This document shows, one piece after another, positions 10,854 to 23,657 of a DNA stretch of 64,000 nt. Source of the stretch: Epiperipatus broadwayi (lineage: Eukaryota > Onychophora > Udeonychophora > Euonychophora > Peripatidae); NCBI GenBank assembly GCA_028023455.1, contig JAQFVV010012546.1, forward strand, positions 1,443,501-1,507,500, in the 5' to 3' direction. The translations under genes were made by a program, and so were the position numbers. A model generated the notes under the pieces. That model ran no database searches and was not told the origin of the DNA. It saw nothing but the letters and a program-made list of their open reading frames with translations. Position 1 is the stretch's first letter, and every line of letters begins with the position of its first letter.

Positions 10854-13080
10854 TGTAACGAGCACAGACGTTCGTTACATTGTTTTTTTTTTATATTTAT
10901 TAAACATGAAAGTAAATTAAAAAGATCGCATTTAAAAATTTTCTTTAAGAATTAAAGATTGAAATTAAATATCATCTTAAACTCGTATATATTAAATCGC
11001 ACAGATAATGAAAAATTATTAAAATAAAACTTTATTAAAGAAAAAGTATTTTAAAACTAAATTTTAAAAAGATTTGGAAATAAAATTATATCTTTAAATT
11101 TATCTTTAAATATATCTTTGATTTGGAAAACAGGTTAATTAATCAGAAATGGAAATGATAAATTTAATTAGTCAAATGTAAACCAGCCTTGGGCATTTAA
11201 ATGTAAAAACATAGGTCAGATAGGAAAACAATAGAAACTTTTAGCAAATGAAATAAATCCATTGGGAAATCGGACCTCAACGAAAAGGATCATCACATCG
11301 ATGACGTAATGTTAAGTCAATTCTTCGAATACGTATAAAACGAAAATTTGGAAACTATTAATTAGTGACTAGAATGATTATTACGACGTGAGAGATATGT
11401 GCTAGTGCGGAAGTGAAGGAGAAGGGATTGAAAAAAAAGACGCACGATTCAATCCCTTCAGCTTTGCTAATAAAGAAAGGAGAAATGAACTATCATTTCC
11501 TAAATTGAGGACCAACTAAATTAAAAAACCTCCGAATGAATAAATAAAGCAACGGCTAAATGGATACCAATTTTAGGACGGCGTGGAAATTTACGTTCAT
11601 GGCAAGCAACGGATAAAGTTGGACATTTTAAAAATCGTAAGAACTTATATATTCACTTGAAACAATAAGAACTCTAAATTTTAAAACTTTTTAGTAAATA
11701 ATGCATTAGTTTCCTATCTGACTAAAGTAGTTAAAATGTTATTTGATGTATTTTTTATTTATTTGTTTAAAATCATTTCCATTTATTTAATTTTGTTCTT
11801 TAAGTTTATTTATAATTTCTGTTTTCCGTTAAGTTAAATTATATAAATGTTAAACTTAAGGCAGGCGTGAATGGCTGTATAGATTTGTAAAGTTATATTA
11901 GGGGAGGGTAATCTTAGGTTATTTGTTTCGTGGTTAAATTGGGTCAATGGATTGGATATATTGGTGTGATTAGTAGATGTAATATTGATTCGCTATGGGC
12001 AGAATCGTTTCATACGCCGCACACTTCCGTTTGCCTATGGAAGGAATTATAAGTCGGATACCGCAGTTCCATTCTATGGAGTTTTTTGTTTTATTGCTCT
12101 TCTTTGCAGATAGATGTAATATTCCTATCTCATAAGAGGCAATTTCTTCCCTTAACCTTTTGTGCTGCCGTATTTTATTACATTGAATACATCGATATAT
12201 CAGATGAATTGATGCCAGTTTGACTACGAATGTTAGCCTAAGGTTAAATAGGGATAGAATGTTTATTTTCAAAAGCAAATTTATGTGGTCTATTTATACC
12301 TGACCCTAAATAAAAATGCATTAAATTTAAGTTGTTTATAGATGCTTGCATAGATTGTTTATTGGTTAACTATGTTTGCGTTTCCATATTTGATCAAAAT
12401 ATATAGACATTCGATAAATAATGATACCTTACGGTGAGTATCTAAAATGTATTTATTCGGATGTCTTTTAAATTATTGGTGACAATGCAAGTATCTTATG
12501 GTGAATACTAATGGGTTACGTATAAATTTCCCTCTGCAATTGTCAGTAATCAATAATTTTGTATTTTGATCGTTTATGTTTATTTTGAAATGTTTTTGAC
12601 TGTGGAATCTATGTAAACGATCTATATTCAACATTATAAACAAGCTTTCATAAATTTATCTGTGCGAACTTAATTAAAAATGTAAAATTAGAATATAATA
12701 GTAATTAAATGTAAATTAAAGTCAAATAATCAAAGTTAAAAATGTAGGTTAAATTTTGAACTGTAAAACTAATACTAAAATAATTTTAAATCTTATATAT
12801 ATGCGAAATAAATAAATGTTTGTGTGTTAATTACTGGCAGTGGCTTATTTTATTTATTTTTTAATGATGAAATCTAAGTAGATAGGATATTATATTATTT
12901 AATCTCTGCTATTCCACTGAGCTAGTGACATGGGCTAACGACCGGAATCAAAATGGAAAAAAATTTTTTTTTTTTTTGACTTACGTATCTGCCTACTTTA
13001 TAAATTTTTCTAGGCTCAAATGCCTAGATGGCGCCCCGTAGTGCAGTTTACGTTAAGTCGCATTTCCCCGGATCGTTACA
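10854..13080 (+). repeat. 5' LTR (2227 bp)
   Basis: Begins TGTAACGA and ends GGATCGTTACA (TG…CA). The first 26 bases are themselves a hairpin: TGTAACGA, a short spacer, TCGTTACA. The LTR contains two copies of a small dyad motif, GATACCTTACGGTGAGTATC near 12424 and a variant near 12493. A 102-codon open frame runs antisense at 11970-12278 and recurs in the other LTR. The 3' part carries GATGGCGCCCCGTAGTGCAG. It is nearly identical to the 3' LTR, implying a recent insertion. Confidence 0.85.
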
Positions 13081-13081
13081 A

Positions 13082-13099
13082 TGGCGCCCAACATGGGGC
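13082..13099 (+). other. Primer binding site, tRNA-Lys(CUU) type
   Basis: TGGCGCCCAACATGGGGC starts two bases after the LTR end. The 3' end of metazoan tRNA-Lys(CUU), from recalled sequence, predicts TGGCGCCCAACGTGGGGC, so 17 of 18 positions match. This fixes the orientation of the element as plus. Confidence 0.75.
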
Positions 13100-13407
13100 C
13101 GATCTTTAATAAACCACAAATACCCTGAGCAAATTTTGTCAAAATGAAATATTTTTATCTGTTTACATAAGTCGTATATTTTAAATCTTATAAAAGCACT
13201 GCCAGAAAGAAATTGCGCATATATATTAAACACGAGAAAGTATAAATAATTTTAAAACTAATTTTTGTCGAAAAAAAAAAAAAGTCAAAAGGTTGCGATT
13301 GATATGTTTTTTTGTTGATATATATTATGCTTTTAGGTGTATAGGTGCGCACAGCCATGTAAGTTTATGATCGAAATGTGGTGCCTTACGATGAGTACCA
13401 TTGGGAA

Positions 13408-15117
13408 TTCATGATACGGAGAATGCAACTTCACGTGAACTGCACTACAGGGCGCCATCTAGGCATTTGAACCTAGAAAAATTTATAAAGTAGGCAGATA
13501 CGTAAGTAAAAAAAAATTTTTTTTCTCTTTTTTATTTTGATTCCGGTCGTTAGCCCATGTCACTAGCTCAGTGGAATAGCAGAGATTAAATAATATAATA
13601 TCTTATCTAATTAGATTTCAACATTAAAAAATAAATAAAATAAGCCACTGCCAGTAATTAACATACAAACATTTATTTATGCACATATATATAAGATTTA
13701 AAATTATTTTAGTATTAGTTTTACATTTTAACATTTAACATTATTTTTGCTTTGATTTTTGACTTTAATTTACATTTAATTACTATTATATTCTAATTTT
13801 ACATTTTAATTAAGTTCGCACAGACAAATTTATGAAAGGCTTGTTTTAATATGTTGCTATACATTGGTTACATAGATTACACGGTTAAAAACATTTCAAA
13901 GTAAACATAAACGATCAAAAGATAAAATCATTGATACTGGCAATTGCAGAGGGAAATTTATAAGTAACCCAGTAGTATTCACCATAAGATACTTGCATTG
14001 TCACCAATGATTTAAAAGACATCCGAATAAATACATTTTAGATACTCACCGTAAGGTATCATTATTTATCGAATGTCTATATATTTTGATCAAATATGGA
14101 AACGCAAAACATAGTTAACCAATAAACAATCCATGCAAGCGTCTATAAACAACTTAAATTTAATGCATTTTTATTTAGGGTCAGGTATGAATAGACCACA
14201 TAAATTTGCTTTTGAAAATAAACATTCTATCCCTATTTAACCTTAGGTTAAAATTCGTAGTCAAACTGGCATCAATTCATCTGATATATCGATGTATTCA
14301 ATGTAATAAAATACGGCAGCACAAAAAGTTAAGAGAAGAAATTGCTTCTCATGAGATAGGAATATTACATCTATCTGCAAAGAAGAGCAATAAAACAAAA
14401 AAACTCCATAGAAAGGAACTGCGGTATCCGACTTATAATTCCTTCCATAGGCAAACGGAAGTGTGCGGCATATGAAGCGATTCTGCCTGTAGCGAATCAA
14501 TATTACATCTACTAATCACACCAATATATCCAATCCATTGACCCAATTTAACCACGAAACAAATAACCTAAGATTACCCTCCCCTAATATAACTTTACAA
14601 ATCTATACAGCCATTCACGCCTGACTTTAAGTTTAACATATTAATTTAACTTAACGGAAAACAGAAATTCTAAATAAACTTAAAGAACAAAGTTAAATAA
14701 ATGGAAATGATTTTAAATAAATAAATAACAAATACATCAAATAACATTATTAATGAAGAATTTAGTTTGGTCAGATAGGATTCTATTGCATTATTTACTA
14801 AAAAGTTTTAAAATTTAGAGTTCTTATTGTTTCAAGTGAATATATAAGTTCTTACGATTTTTAAAATGTCCAACTTTATCCGTTGTTTGCCATGAACGTA
14901 AATTCCCACGCCGTCCTAAAATTGGTATCCATTTAGCCATTGTTTTATTTATTCATTCGGAGGTTTTTTAATTTAGTTGGTCCTCAATGTAGGAAACGAT
15001 AGTTCATTTCTCCCTTCTTTAACAGCTGAAAGAATTGACCGTGCGTCTGTCAATTCCTCCAACTCCGTACTACTATATATAGTCACATCGTAATAATCAA
15101 TTTCCAGTATAAATCCA
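13408..15117 (-). repeat. Inverted, diverged LTR fragment inside the element
   Basis: The reverse complement of about 11345-13075 is recognisable throughout. It runs from the LTR 3' edge (GAATGCAACTTCACGTG against the LTR's AAATGCGACTTAACGTA) to a block matching the LTR around 11370-11390 (CACATCGTAATAATCA). It carries many more substitutions and small indels than separate the two flanking LTRs. The antisense open frame is present but frameshifted (14206-14475). The LTR's first ~500 bases are missing. It is therefore older than the present insertion or belongs to a related subfamily. 15118-15437 has no LTR match. Confidence 0.8.
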
Positions 15118-15437
15118 TTATCTTAAAACATATTTAGTTCAATGCAACCTTCTTAAATAAATAATTTAAATAACTTGCTTGTCATGCCGTATGGAAAAAT
15201 AAAATGTATAAGAAAAAAATAATAGAACTCTTGTGGGGAGGAGGTGAACGTAAATGGTCCTTGGGAAAGCGATAGTCAACATTTTTTTTTTTTTTTTGTC
15301 GTTTTGTATATAGTCTTTTTGTAAAATTATTAACCGGATGTTTTGTAAATGTCTTCGTCAATCATGTACCGTAATTACTAACCCTAAGTAAAATATTTTT
15401 TTTTTTGATCATTTATTTTTAAGCAACTTTACTGATA

Positions 15438-17662
15438 TGTAACGAGCACAGATGTTCGTTACATTGTTTTTTTTAAATATTTATTAAACATGAAAGTAAA
15501 TTAAAAAGTTCGCATTTAAAAATTTTCTTTAAGAATTAAAGATTGAAATTAAATATCATCTTAAACTCGTATATATTAAATCGCACAGATAATGAAAAAT
15601 TATTAAAATAAAACTTTATTAAAGAAAAAGTATTTTAAAACTAAATTTTAAAAAGATTTGGAAATAAAATTATATCTTTAAATTTATCTTTAAATATATC
15701 TTTGATTTGGAAAACAGGTTAATTAATCAGAAATGGAAATGATAAATTTAATTAGTCAAATGTAAACCAGCCTTGGGCATTTAAATGTAAAAACATAGGT
15801 CAGATAGGAAAACAATAGAAACTTTTAGCAAATGAAATAAATCCATTGGGAAATCGGACCTCAACGAAAAGGATCATCACATCGATGACGTAATGTTAAG
15901 TCAATCCTTCGAATACATATAAAAGGAAAATTTGGAAATTATTAATTAGTGACTAGAATGATTATTACGATGTGAGAGATATGTGCTAGTGCGGAAGTGA
16001 AGGAGAAGGGATTGAAAAAAAAGACGCACGATTCAATCCCTTCAGCTTTGCTAATAAAGAAAGGAGAAATGAACTATCGTTTCCTAAATTGAGGACCAAC
16101 TAAATTAAAAAACCTCCGAATGAATAAATAAAGCAATGGCTAAATGGATACCAATTTTAGGACGGCGTGGAAATTTACGTTCATGGCAAGCAACGGATAA
16201 AGTTGGACATTTTAAAAATCGTAAGAACTTATATATTCACTTGAAACAATAAGAACTCTAAATTTTAAAACTTTTTAGTAAATAATGCATTAGTTTCCTA
16301 TCTGACTAAAGTAGTTAAAATGTTATTTGATGTATTTTTTATTTATTTGTTTAAAATCATTTCCATTTATTTAATTTTGTTCTTTAAGTTTATTTATAAT
16401 TTCTGTTTTCCGTTAAGTTAAATTATATAAATGTTAAACTTAAGTCGGGCGTGAATGGCTGTATAGATTTGTAAAGTTATATTAGGGGAGGGTAATCTTA
16501 GGTTATTTGTTTCGTGGTTAAATTGGGTCAATGGATTGGATATATTGGTGTGATTAGTAGATGTAATATTGATTCGCTACGGGCAGAATCGTTTCATACG
16601 CTGCACACTTCCGTTTGCCTATGGAAGGAATTATAAGTCGGATACCGCAGTTCCTTTCTATGGAGTTTTTTGTTTTATTGCTCTTCTTTGCAGATAGATG
16701 TAATATTCCTATCTCATAAGAGGCAATTTCTTCCCTTAACCTTTTGTGCTGCCGTATTTTATTACATTGAATACATCGATATATCAGATGAATTGATGCC
16801 AGTTTGACTACGAATGTTAGCCTAAGGTTAAATAGGGATAGAATGTTTATTTTCAAAAGCAAATTTATGTGGTCTATTCATACCCGACCCTAAATAAAAA
16901 TGCATTAAATTTAAGTTGTTTATAGACGCTTGCATGGATTGTTTATTGGTTAACTATGTTTGCGTTTCCATATTTGATCAAAATATATAGACATTCGATA
17001 AATAATGATACCTTACGGTGAGTATCTAAAATGTATTTATTCGGATGTCTTTTAAATTATTGGTGACAATGCAAGTATCTTATGGTGAATACTAATGGGT
17101 TACGTATAAATTTCCCTCTGCAATTGTCAGTAATCAATAATTTTGTATTTTGATCGTTTATGTTTATTTTGAAATGTTTTTGACCGTGGAATCTATGTAA
17201 ACGATCTATATTCAACATTATAAACAAGCTTTCATAAATTTATCTGTGCGAACTTAATTAAAAATGTAAAATTAGAATATAATAGTAATTAAATGTAAAT
17301 TAAAGTCAAAAATCAAAGTTAAAAATGTAGGTTAAATTTTGAACTGTAAAACTAATACTAAAATAATTTTAAATCTTATATATATGTGAAATAAATAAAT
17401 GTTTGTGTGTTAATTACTGGCAGTGGCTTATTTTATTTATTTTTTAATGATGAAATCTAAGTAGATAGGATATTGTATTATTTAATCTCTGCTATTCCAC
17501 TGAGCTAGTGACATGGGCTAACGACCGGAATGAAAATGGAAAAAAAAATTTTTTTTTTTGACTTACGTATCTGCCTACTTTATAAATTTTTCTAGGCTCA
17601 AATGCCAAGATGGCGCCCCGTAGTGCAGTTTACTTTAAGTCGCATTTCCCCGGATCGTTACA
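15438..17662 (+). repeat. 3' LTR (2225 bp)
   Basis: A direct copy of 10854-13080 with only scattered substitutions and one- to two-base indels. It has the same TGTAACGA start with terminal hairpin and the same GGATCGTTACA end. It is followed at once by AAAG, the target-site duplication. The antisense open frame recurs at 16554-16862 with two residue differences (W to R, I to V). Confidence 0.85.
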
Positions 17663-17666
17663 AAAG

Positions 17667-20440
17667 ATAATGGGGGAAGTGAGGTTGGCTTTTCTTAGCT
17701 ACTATTTTCTATAAACTGATCAAGCAAAAAACTGTAATTATAGATCAATAATAATAAATCTTTCATGCCTAACTAGTTACTAAACTTATAAAAGATAAAA
17801 TGTATTTCTATCTAAGTCTCTTCTATTACATATGTGTGTATTTCAAATAAATATACATCAAAATCAATGTGGCATTTTATTGATCCTGAAATGTATTTAG
17901 AGTAAGTAAACAAATAATCCTAACAATTATTTTAATGTAAACAAGATCATTTTCCTTTTTATATTACAGTGTTATGATATCTAATAGCAACTTAATATAG
18001 CTAGGCAAAAGAAATTATTAGTGTATATATATTTAATATTTCTGGGTAAATATCAAAATGCCATAGTGAATCTAAGATGTGTGATCATAAATTAATGATA
18101 GTATTGACATTATAAAAAAAATACATGAAAACCAAAATAAATATAAAAATATATACATTTTATTGACATTTAAGTGATTTCATATTATTATTTATAAGTA
18201 AAATAAATAGGAAGTTTTCAAACTATTAAAGAAAAATTTAAAAAATCCAAAGTGAAATGATGCTATTTATATTCAACGCTGTTTCCTATAAGCAGAAAAT
18301 AAAATCTTAAGCAGGGTTATATAAAATAATATTATATTTATTTAGTAATAAAATAAATAATTAATTTAGATTATAAGTTCTATACATATAATGTAGGTAA
18401 AAATGTTCTTAATAACCCATTGAACTTATCTACATATATAAAATGAATAAAGGAAGCTTCTGAATGAAGTTAGGATCACAAGTAACAGTGTATTTAAGAG
18501 AGTGGCAAAAGTAACATAAACATATTACAACAAAACATATTCATGCACATATTCACTTAGAATATACTAAGAAGAATTTTATTATCTCCTACATAAAAAT
18601 TAAATAGATCCACAATGAGAGAAATTTGCATCTCTTAGATAAAATAAGTTTGTAATATGAGAAATTCACCATATCTTACATAAATAAAAAAATATATACA
18701 TTACTGTGTATGACAATGCCAAGTATATGAAGGCACTATTCAAATCATTCATATAAAAAAACTATGGTTACCAATACTTTACTTATAATACTTGTATTTT
18801 AATGATTCACTGTATATCAACACAATTCCTTTTACCCTGGAATATTACAAGATTTAAAGTTTATAGTAATACATTTTAACAATCATTTTATAACCCTTAA
18901 CCATTCACAACAAAATATTATTTGGCATATTTGCAAACATGTATTACATATAAAACAAAATATTTTTAAATATTAACTTTATTGTTTTAAAAGAATGTTT
19001 CTTTAAAAAAGCTAAGAAAAAAAAAAGTATAGCAACAATTCATAATAAAATTATTATTAATGGAAATGATGTCTTTTTTTAAAAAAATCTAAAGTTTAAA
19101 TTCAAAGGTTGTTTTCTATCTGATTTTCAGTGGGTTTCCAGGGTGATTAGTGTTCACAAACTAGGAAAGTGAAAATTACCAAAAGAAAGTTTATCTTGGT
19201 TAAATTTTAAATGTTCTAGACAAAAACTCTATTGTTTCTAAAACTTTTTAGATGATTACAGGTGAACATAAAAATATAAGAATTCTTGGAAATGTTGATA
19301 AATTTTTAATTGATCCATGCAATAACATCCTCCCTCTGAAGATCTTTAAAATGTAACTTCTTCCATGCTTAGGTTTAGGAAAAATAGATTTTCGTTTTGT
19401 TAGATAGAATTTTATTTTATTTTAGGCTTTTATTTTATTTTAACATTGTGCCATAGAGACTTAGTAATAATGTTGGCAACTGGACAGAGGTTTAACAAGC
19501 CCCAATAAAATATCATTACCTAGGCGACTGCCATGGCTGATAATTTTAATAATATTGCCATTTTTAAAACTGTATTAAAAGAAAACAATCTTGTCAGAAT
19601 GAAAGTTCCTTATCAAGTGAAAAGTTTTTTGCTAAGAGTAAACAACCCCTCTTTCTGAAAAATCAACAGTGTCTGAATTACTATAGTTATCTCAAGATCT
19701 CCTTCTAGCAACCACATGACACACATATTTCATTGTCCACTTTGCATATCTTCACACACAGCTTGAACATTTATTTTCAAACAAATTTAAATTATTTTTT
19801 TTAAAAAAAGGAGATTACAGTGTACATGTATTTTTTTTTTTTTTTTACTTTTGGGGTTCACCAGATTTTTTTAAAAATACATATATATATATATATGACA
19901 TTTATATAGTATAAAGATAGTATGCTTTATAATAATTATATTAGCATTTGTTTTCATGAGGATAATTTATATTGGCACAAATGTATTGGTGTTATTTATT
20001 TATTTTTTTGATAAATAATTTATAACTAAAATCAAGATGCATTTTGAGAGAAATTTTATTATATCAATATTTTATGTATTACATGCGAGTATTTATATAT
20101 ATAAACAAAAAATCTCTTTATCACATATGAGAGTTTATTATATGAAGGTATTTATTTGAGTTATTATAATTTAGTGATAAATCTCATTAGATTATGAAGA
20201 TTAGACATGATATAGAAGAATACATCAATTGTTTTCTCTAGAATCAAGATAACATGTAGCATAATAGGAGTCAATGTAAGAAGTCTGCATTTGGCACTTC
20301 AAAAACAGTAGTGTAATTTAGTAAATATATATTTAGATTTAGCATAGTATAAGGAGTATATTGATATTTTTTTCAATGTTAGTATGATCCTGCCAAAAAG
20401 AAGAATGTATCTTTGATTTTGAACCATCTGATATTGTCAA
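17667..20440. other. AT-rich DNA, no gene seen
   Basis: Poly-A/poly-T tracts and a (TA)n run near 19878-19896 are present. The stretch 19100-19760 is less A/T-extreme and could be old coding or retroelement sequence, but I could not align any frame with a known family. Confidence 0.4.
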
Positions 20441-20565
<125 letters not shown>

Positions 20566-20754
20566 TATTCTTAGAGAGGTAAATGGTCTTCACAAATTCA
20601 GCTTCATAAACATAGTGTTACAAAGTATTATAAGCATGAATGTAATAGAAATCATGTGATAAACCTATAAAATAAAAATGGATATTATGCTTTGTTAATT
20701 TATTGTTATTACCATTTTTAAAATAAAAAGAGAATACCGATCATACCAGTACAC

Positions 20755-21070
20755 TTGGATCATTGTCCATACTTGTGCTTCTTAATTAAAATTAATTTTA
20801 CCCTGAGAATATTTCAATGCTAATGATTATTTGTACAAACACCAATGAGTGGTTATATTTTAGAACATTAATGATTTAGAGATATTAAATATATTATTCA
20901 TATTTAGTTGCTTGTTAGTATAAATTAGATTCAATAAAATATTTTCTTTGTTTCTACTTTGTATTTTGGCAAGTAATGAAGTCTCATTAGTTGTTTCTAA
21001 TGTTAAACCTGAGAGTAGACTATTGAAATATTAAGAGAGGTAATAAAAACAGGCAATTATTGTATCAACT
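20755..21070 (+). repeat. Dispersed repeat family B, copy 1
   Basis: Homologous in the same orientation to 35145-35430. Shared ordered blocks include AATGCTAATGATT, ATTCAATAA-ATATT, TTTGCTTCTA/TTTCTACTTTGTATTT, GTCTCATTAGTT and CCTGAGAGTAGACTATT-GAAA. About 300 bases align. There is no coding potential. It could be the non-coding 3' end of a LINE or an old SINE/MITE. Confidence 0.6.
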
Positions 21071-22550
21071 GCCAGTAAAGTTGGACACATAGTTGAGAAA
21101 GGTTCTTGTTCTATATTTGCTTATTATATAATTAAAGACCACTTTGCTGTAACAATGGTCAAGATGTTCAGAATTTAAAGGGCGTTTGAAGTAGGGAACC
21201 TTTATATAACATTTAAAGAACTAACTTATTTTCTCTCTTACATTGTTGTATACTATTTTGGTTTGAAATATTGGTTTCATTATTTTCATATTATTATAAC
21301 TGGCCATTAGCAAACCCGGACCTTTCAATTTTGTTGTACTATTACAATTTGCTAAGCAAATCTTTGGGATATAATAAAACATATATTATTATCATCTTAT
21401 GTCCCATTTCAATTTAGCTATCATTTGTGATGTGTATTTTCTAATAAAGCTCTCTGTCTTTTACTTCACCATTTAAATTTCGTACAAGTTGTGGAGTATA
21501 TTGATTAAGTATGAAGGTTTCCATGGGTGAGTGATGTAAGTACAGTTTTCACATACTTTTTTAAGTCCTTATTATTATTGTAATAGTTCCAATGTTTTAA
21601 TCAATTATTATTTTCTATCATCTGGGTCGGATGAGCATCTCAGTAGGTGTTATTAATAACATTAATATTTATTTTCATTTATATGTTTTACCAACCCTTA
21701 CCTATGAATATTTGATTTGGACATTTAATGAAAAAAAAACAGATGTCAGATTATTAAAAGGACATATAATGAAAAGTATGGCAGTAGCAATAAGAAAAGT
21801 TTGAAAATAAAATATATGGGTAAGAGGGCAAACAGGTATCATCACCATCAGCCAGGCTCGTACATTTCTAGAAGAGAAGTTTACAGATGGATTATTGAGA
21901 TTCTAAAAGATCTATAAGAATATCAATGGATGCTATAAAAGTTGCTAGTGTTATGTAGAGAAGAGAGGCTATGAATTGATAAACCTGGATTAAATTTCAA
22001 GAGACCTTAATGAGTAGAAAACTGACTGATGTTTTCTTATGATGTGATTTAACTGTTAGTTACTTTACCCGATAGAAATATTAAAAGTAATAAAATTAAA
22101 AAAAGGAAAAGGAGGGGATAGTTGTTTTGCTTGCCATGTTTTGTATAATTTTTCCACATGAAAATAAAATTTGCCACTGTATCATTTATTGAAGTATTTG
22201 GTTTATTTTTAAAAATTTCAATAGTTGTTTCAAGACAAAAAGATAAGCAAAGTAAGAAAAAGCATTCATTATCTCTTCTCTATACAACTTACAATCTAAT
22301 TTCTAAATTTTATATTAGATGGAAGATAAATCATGTGTAAAATAATTGGTGAAATATTTATTAAAATAAAATTCAATTTATTTGCCAATGCTTTGGCAAT
22401 AATAACAAGTAACTATACACATAGAGGAAGTAGAAACATTATAAAGTTTCACATATTCTATAACATTCACAAATTGCACTTCATTAACATGTTAATAAAG
22501 ATAGAAGTTGCTTTTATGTCAGTTTGGTATATATATAATCATAATATATA
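21071..22550. other. No gene seen
   Basis: Two open frames (22158-22340 and 22333-22590) overlap and have A/T-driven composition, so I regard them as chance. No element signature was found before the inverted repeat at 22552. Confidence 0.4.
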
Positions 22551-22551
22551 T

Positions 22552-23657
22552 ACACCTGGGTCTCTTTTTATGTGGATTTATTTAACATGATTTTGAAGTT
22601 ATGTGATTCATGTTTCACCAGAAGTCGCAATGGGCTATTACTTTAAATAATAAATTTTGTGCACTTATATTATATTGAAAGTAATAGCACATTATTGGAA
22701 CTCAACTTTCATCTTAGTAATTTCAATATTTTCAGTGCTTTATAATAGTAAGATTTTATGTAATAATGAAATTAAAATAATGATTTCCACATTTTATGTA
22801 TACACACATTAAATTTTACAAGATTATAATGTAAATTTGTTCAAACATTGTGCATGTTAATTTTGCATTTTAAATCACATTCTGTGTTTGCTTTTTGAAA
22901 AAGAACATAATCAATTATTAATCATTTAGCGTCCACAAGTTTATTTTTAAAAGGTGAGTAATAGCAGTAGGTACAATTAAATTTGACAATTAAACATTAA
23001 AATCTGATTTTTAATTGTCATTAACAATTTAAAAATTACTTACGGTGACTTGAAATTAATGTGATGTGAAATTTATTTTTAAACGAAATTGAAAATTAAA
23101 AAATTAAAGACAAAAACAAGAATTTAATTTTTAGTTATTAGTTTCATAAACAATTAATAAAATCAGCATCTCAAAGATTAATTACTAATTACATTGTTAC
23201 CAGAAAACCATTGACACAACATGAGTGTGAAGTTGGCGCTAGTTGTATTTCCTCTTGTGAAAAATCAGATTTTTTACCAGTTTGCAAACGAACGTATTTT
23301 TCGGCAAATAGCAATAATATTTAAAATGTATATAAAAAATGTAAATTACTGTACTGTAAATTATGCATAAAATATATTATTTTGAATAAAATTAAATATT
23401 ATATTTAAAAAAAGTTTGTCTTGTATCAATTTTTTTCAAATTTGAAATTTTTTATTAGCCATATTTTATTTCCTTATATTTTTTTTTTGCGTGAATTTTA
23501 AAGTAATTTTACGTTGGTGCTTTGCTTTTATGCAAATTTTGAAAAATCACAGACCGCATCCCTCTTTTTCAATGTAAGTTACATCTATTTTTGCGCGCTT
23601 TCGTTTGTGCATGTTTTCTGAGGAACCTATCTATCATATAAAACGAGACCCAGGTGT
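22552..23657. mobile_element. Possible 1.1-kb TIR element
   Basis: A perfect 13-bp inverted repeat, ACACCTGGGTCTC at 22552 and GAGACCCAGGTGT ending at 23657, sits inside TA-rich flanks that are also complementary. Inward, the match continues imperfectly (TTTTTATGTGG versus the complement of CATATAAAAC). The GC-rich TIR is conspicuous in this sequence. No transposase frame lies inside, so this would be a non-autonomous DNA transposon. The superfamily is unknown. A TA target site is possible but cannot be proved within (TA)n. Confidence 0.5.

Larger units (their letters stand above)
10850..17666 (+). mobile_element. LTR retrotransposon derivative, non-coding interior
   Basis: A complete insertion unit. 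The 4-base direct repeat AAAG (10850-10853 and 17663-17666) flanks two long direct repeats, 10854-13080 and 15438-17662, which start TGTAACGA and end TCGTTACA. Immediately inside the 5' LTR, one base in, is a primer binding site, TGGCGCCCAACATGGGGC, complementary with one mismatch to the 3' end of tRNA-Lys(CUU). The 2.36-kb interior has no gag, protease, RT or integrase. Most of it (about 13408-15117) is an inverted, diverged copy of the LTR. I see no purine tract directly before the 3' LTR; a GGGGAGGAGG tract lies about 200 bases upstream, at 15236-15245. The element would have to be mobilised in trans (LARD/TRIM-like). The LTR ends, PBS and TSD size fit the Ty3/gypsy group, but without coding sequence that is inference. 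Confidence 0.85.

Noticed and set aside
19100-19760. GC-richer stretch suspected to be a copia-type polyprotein on the minus strand
   Set aside because: Reading all minus frames gave no GAG-pre-integrase, integrase or RT motif.
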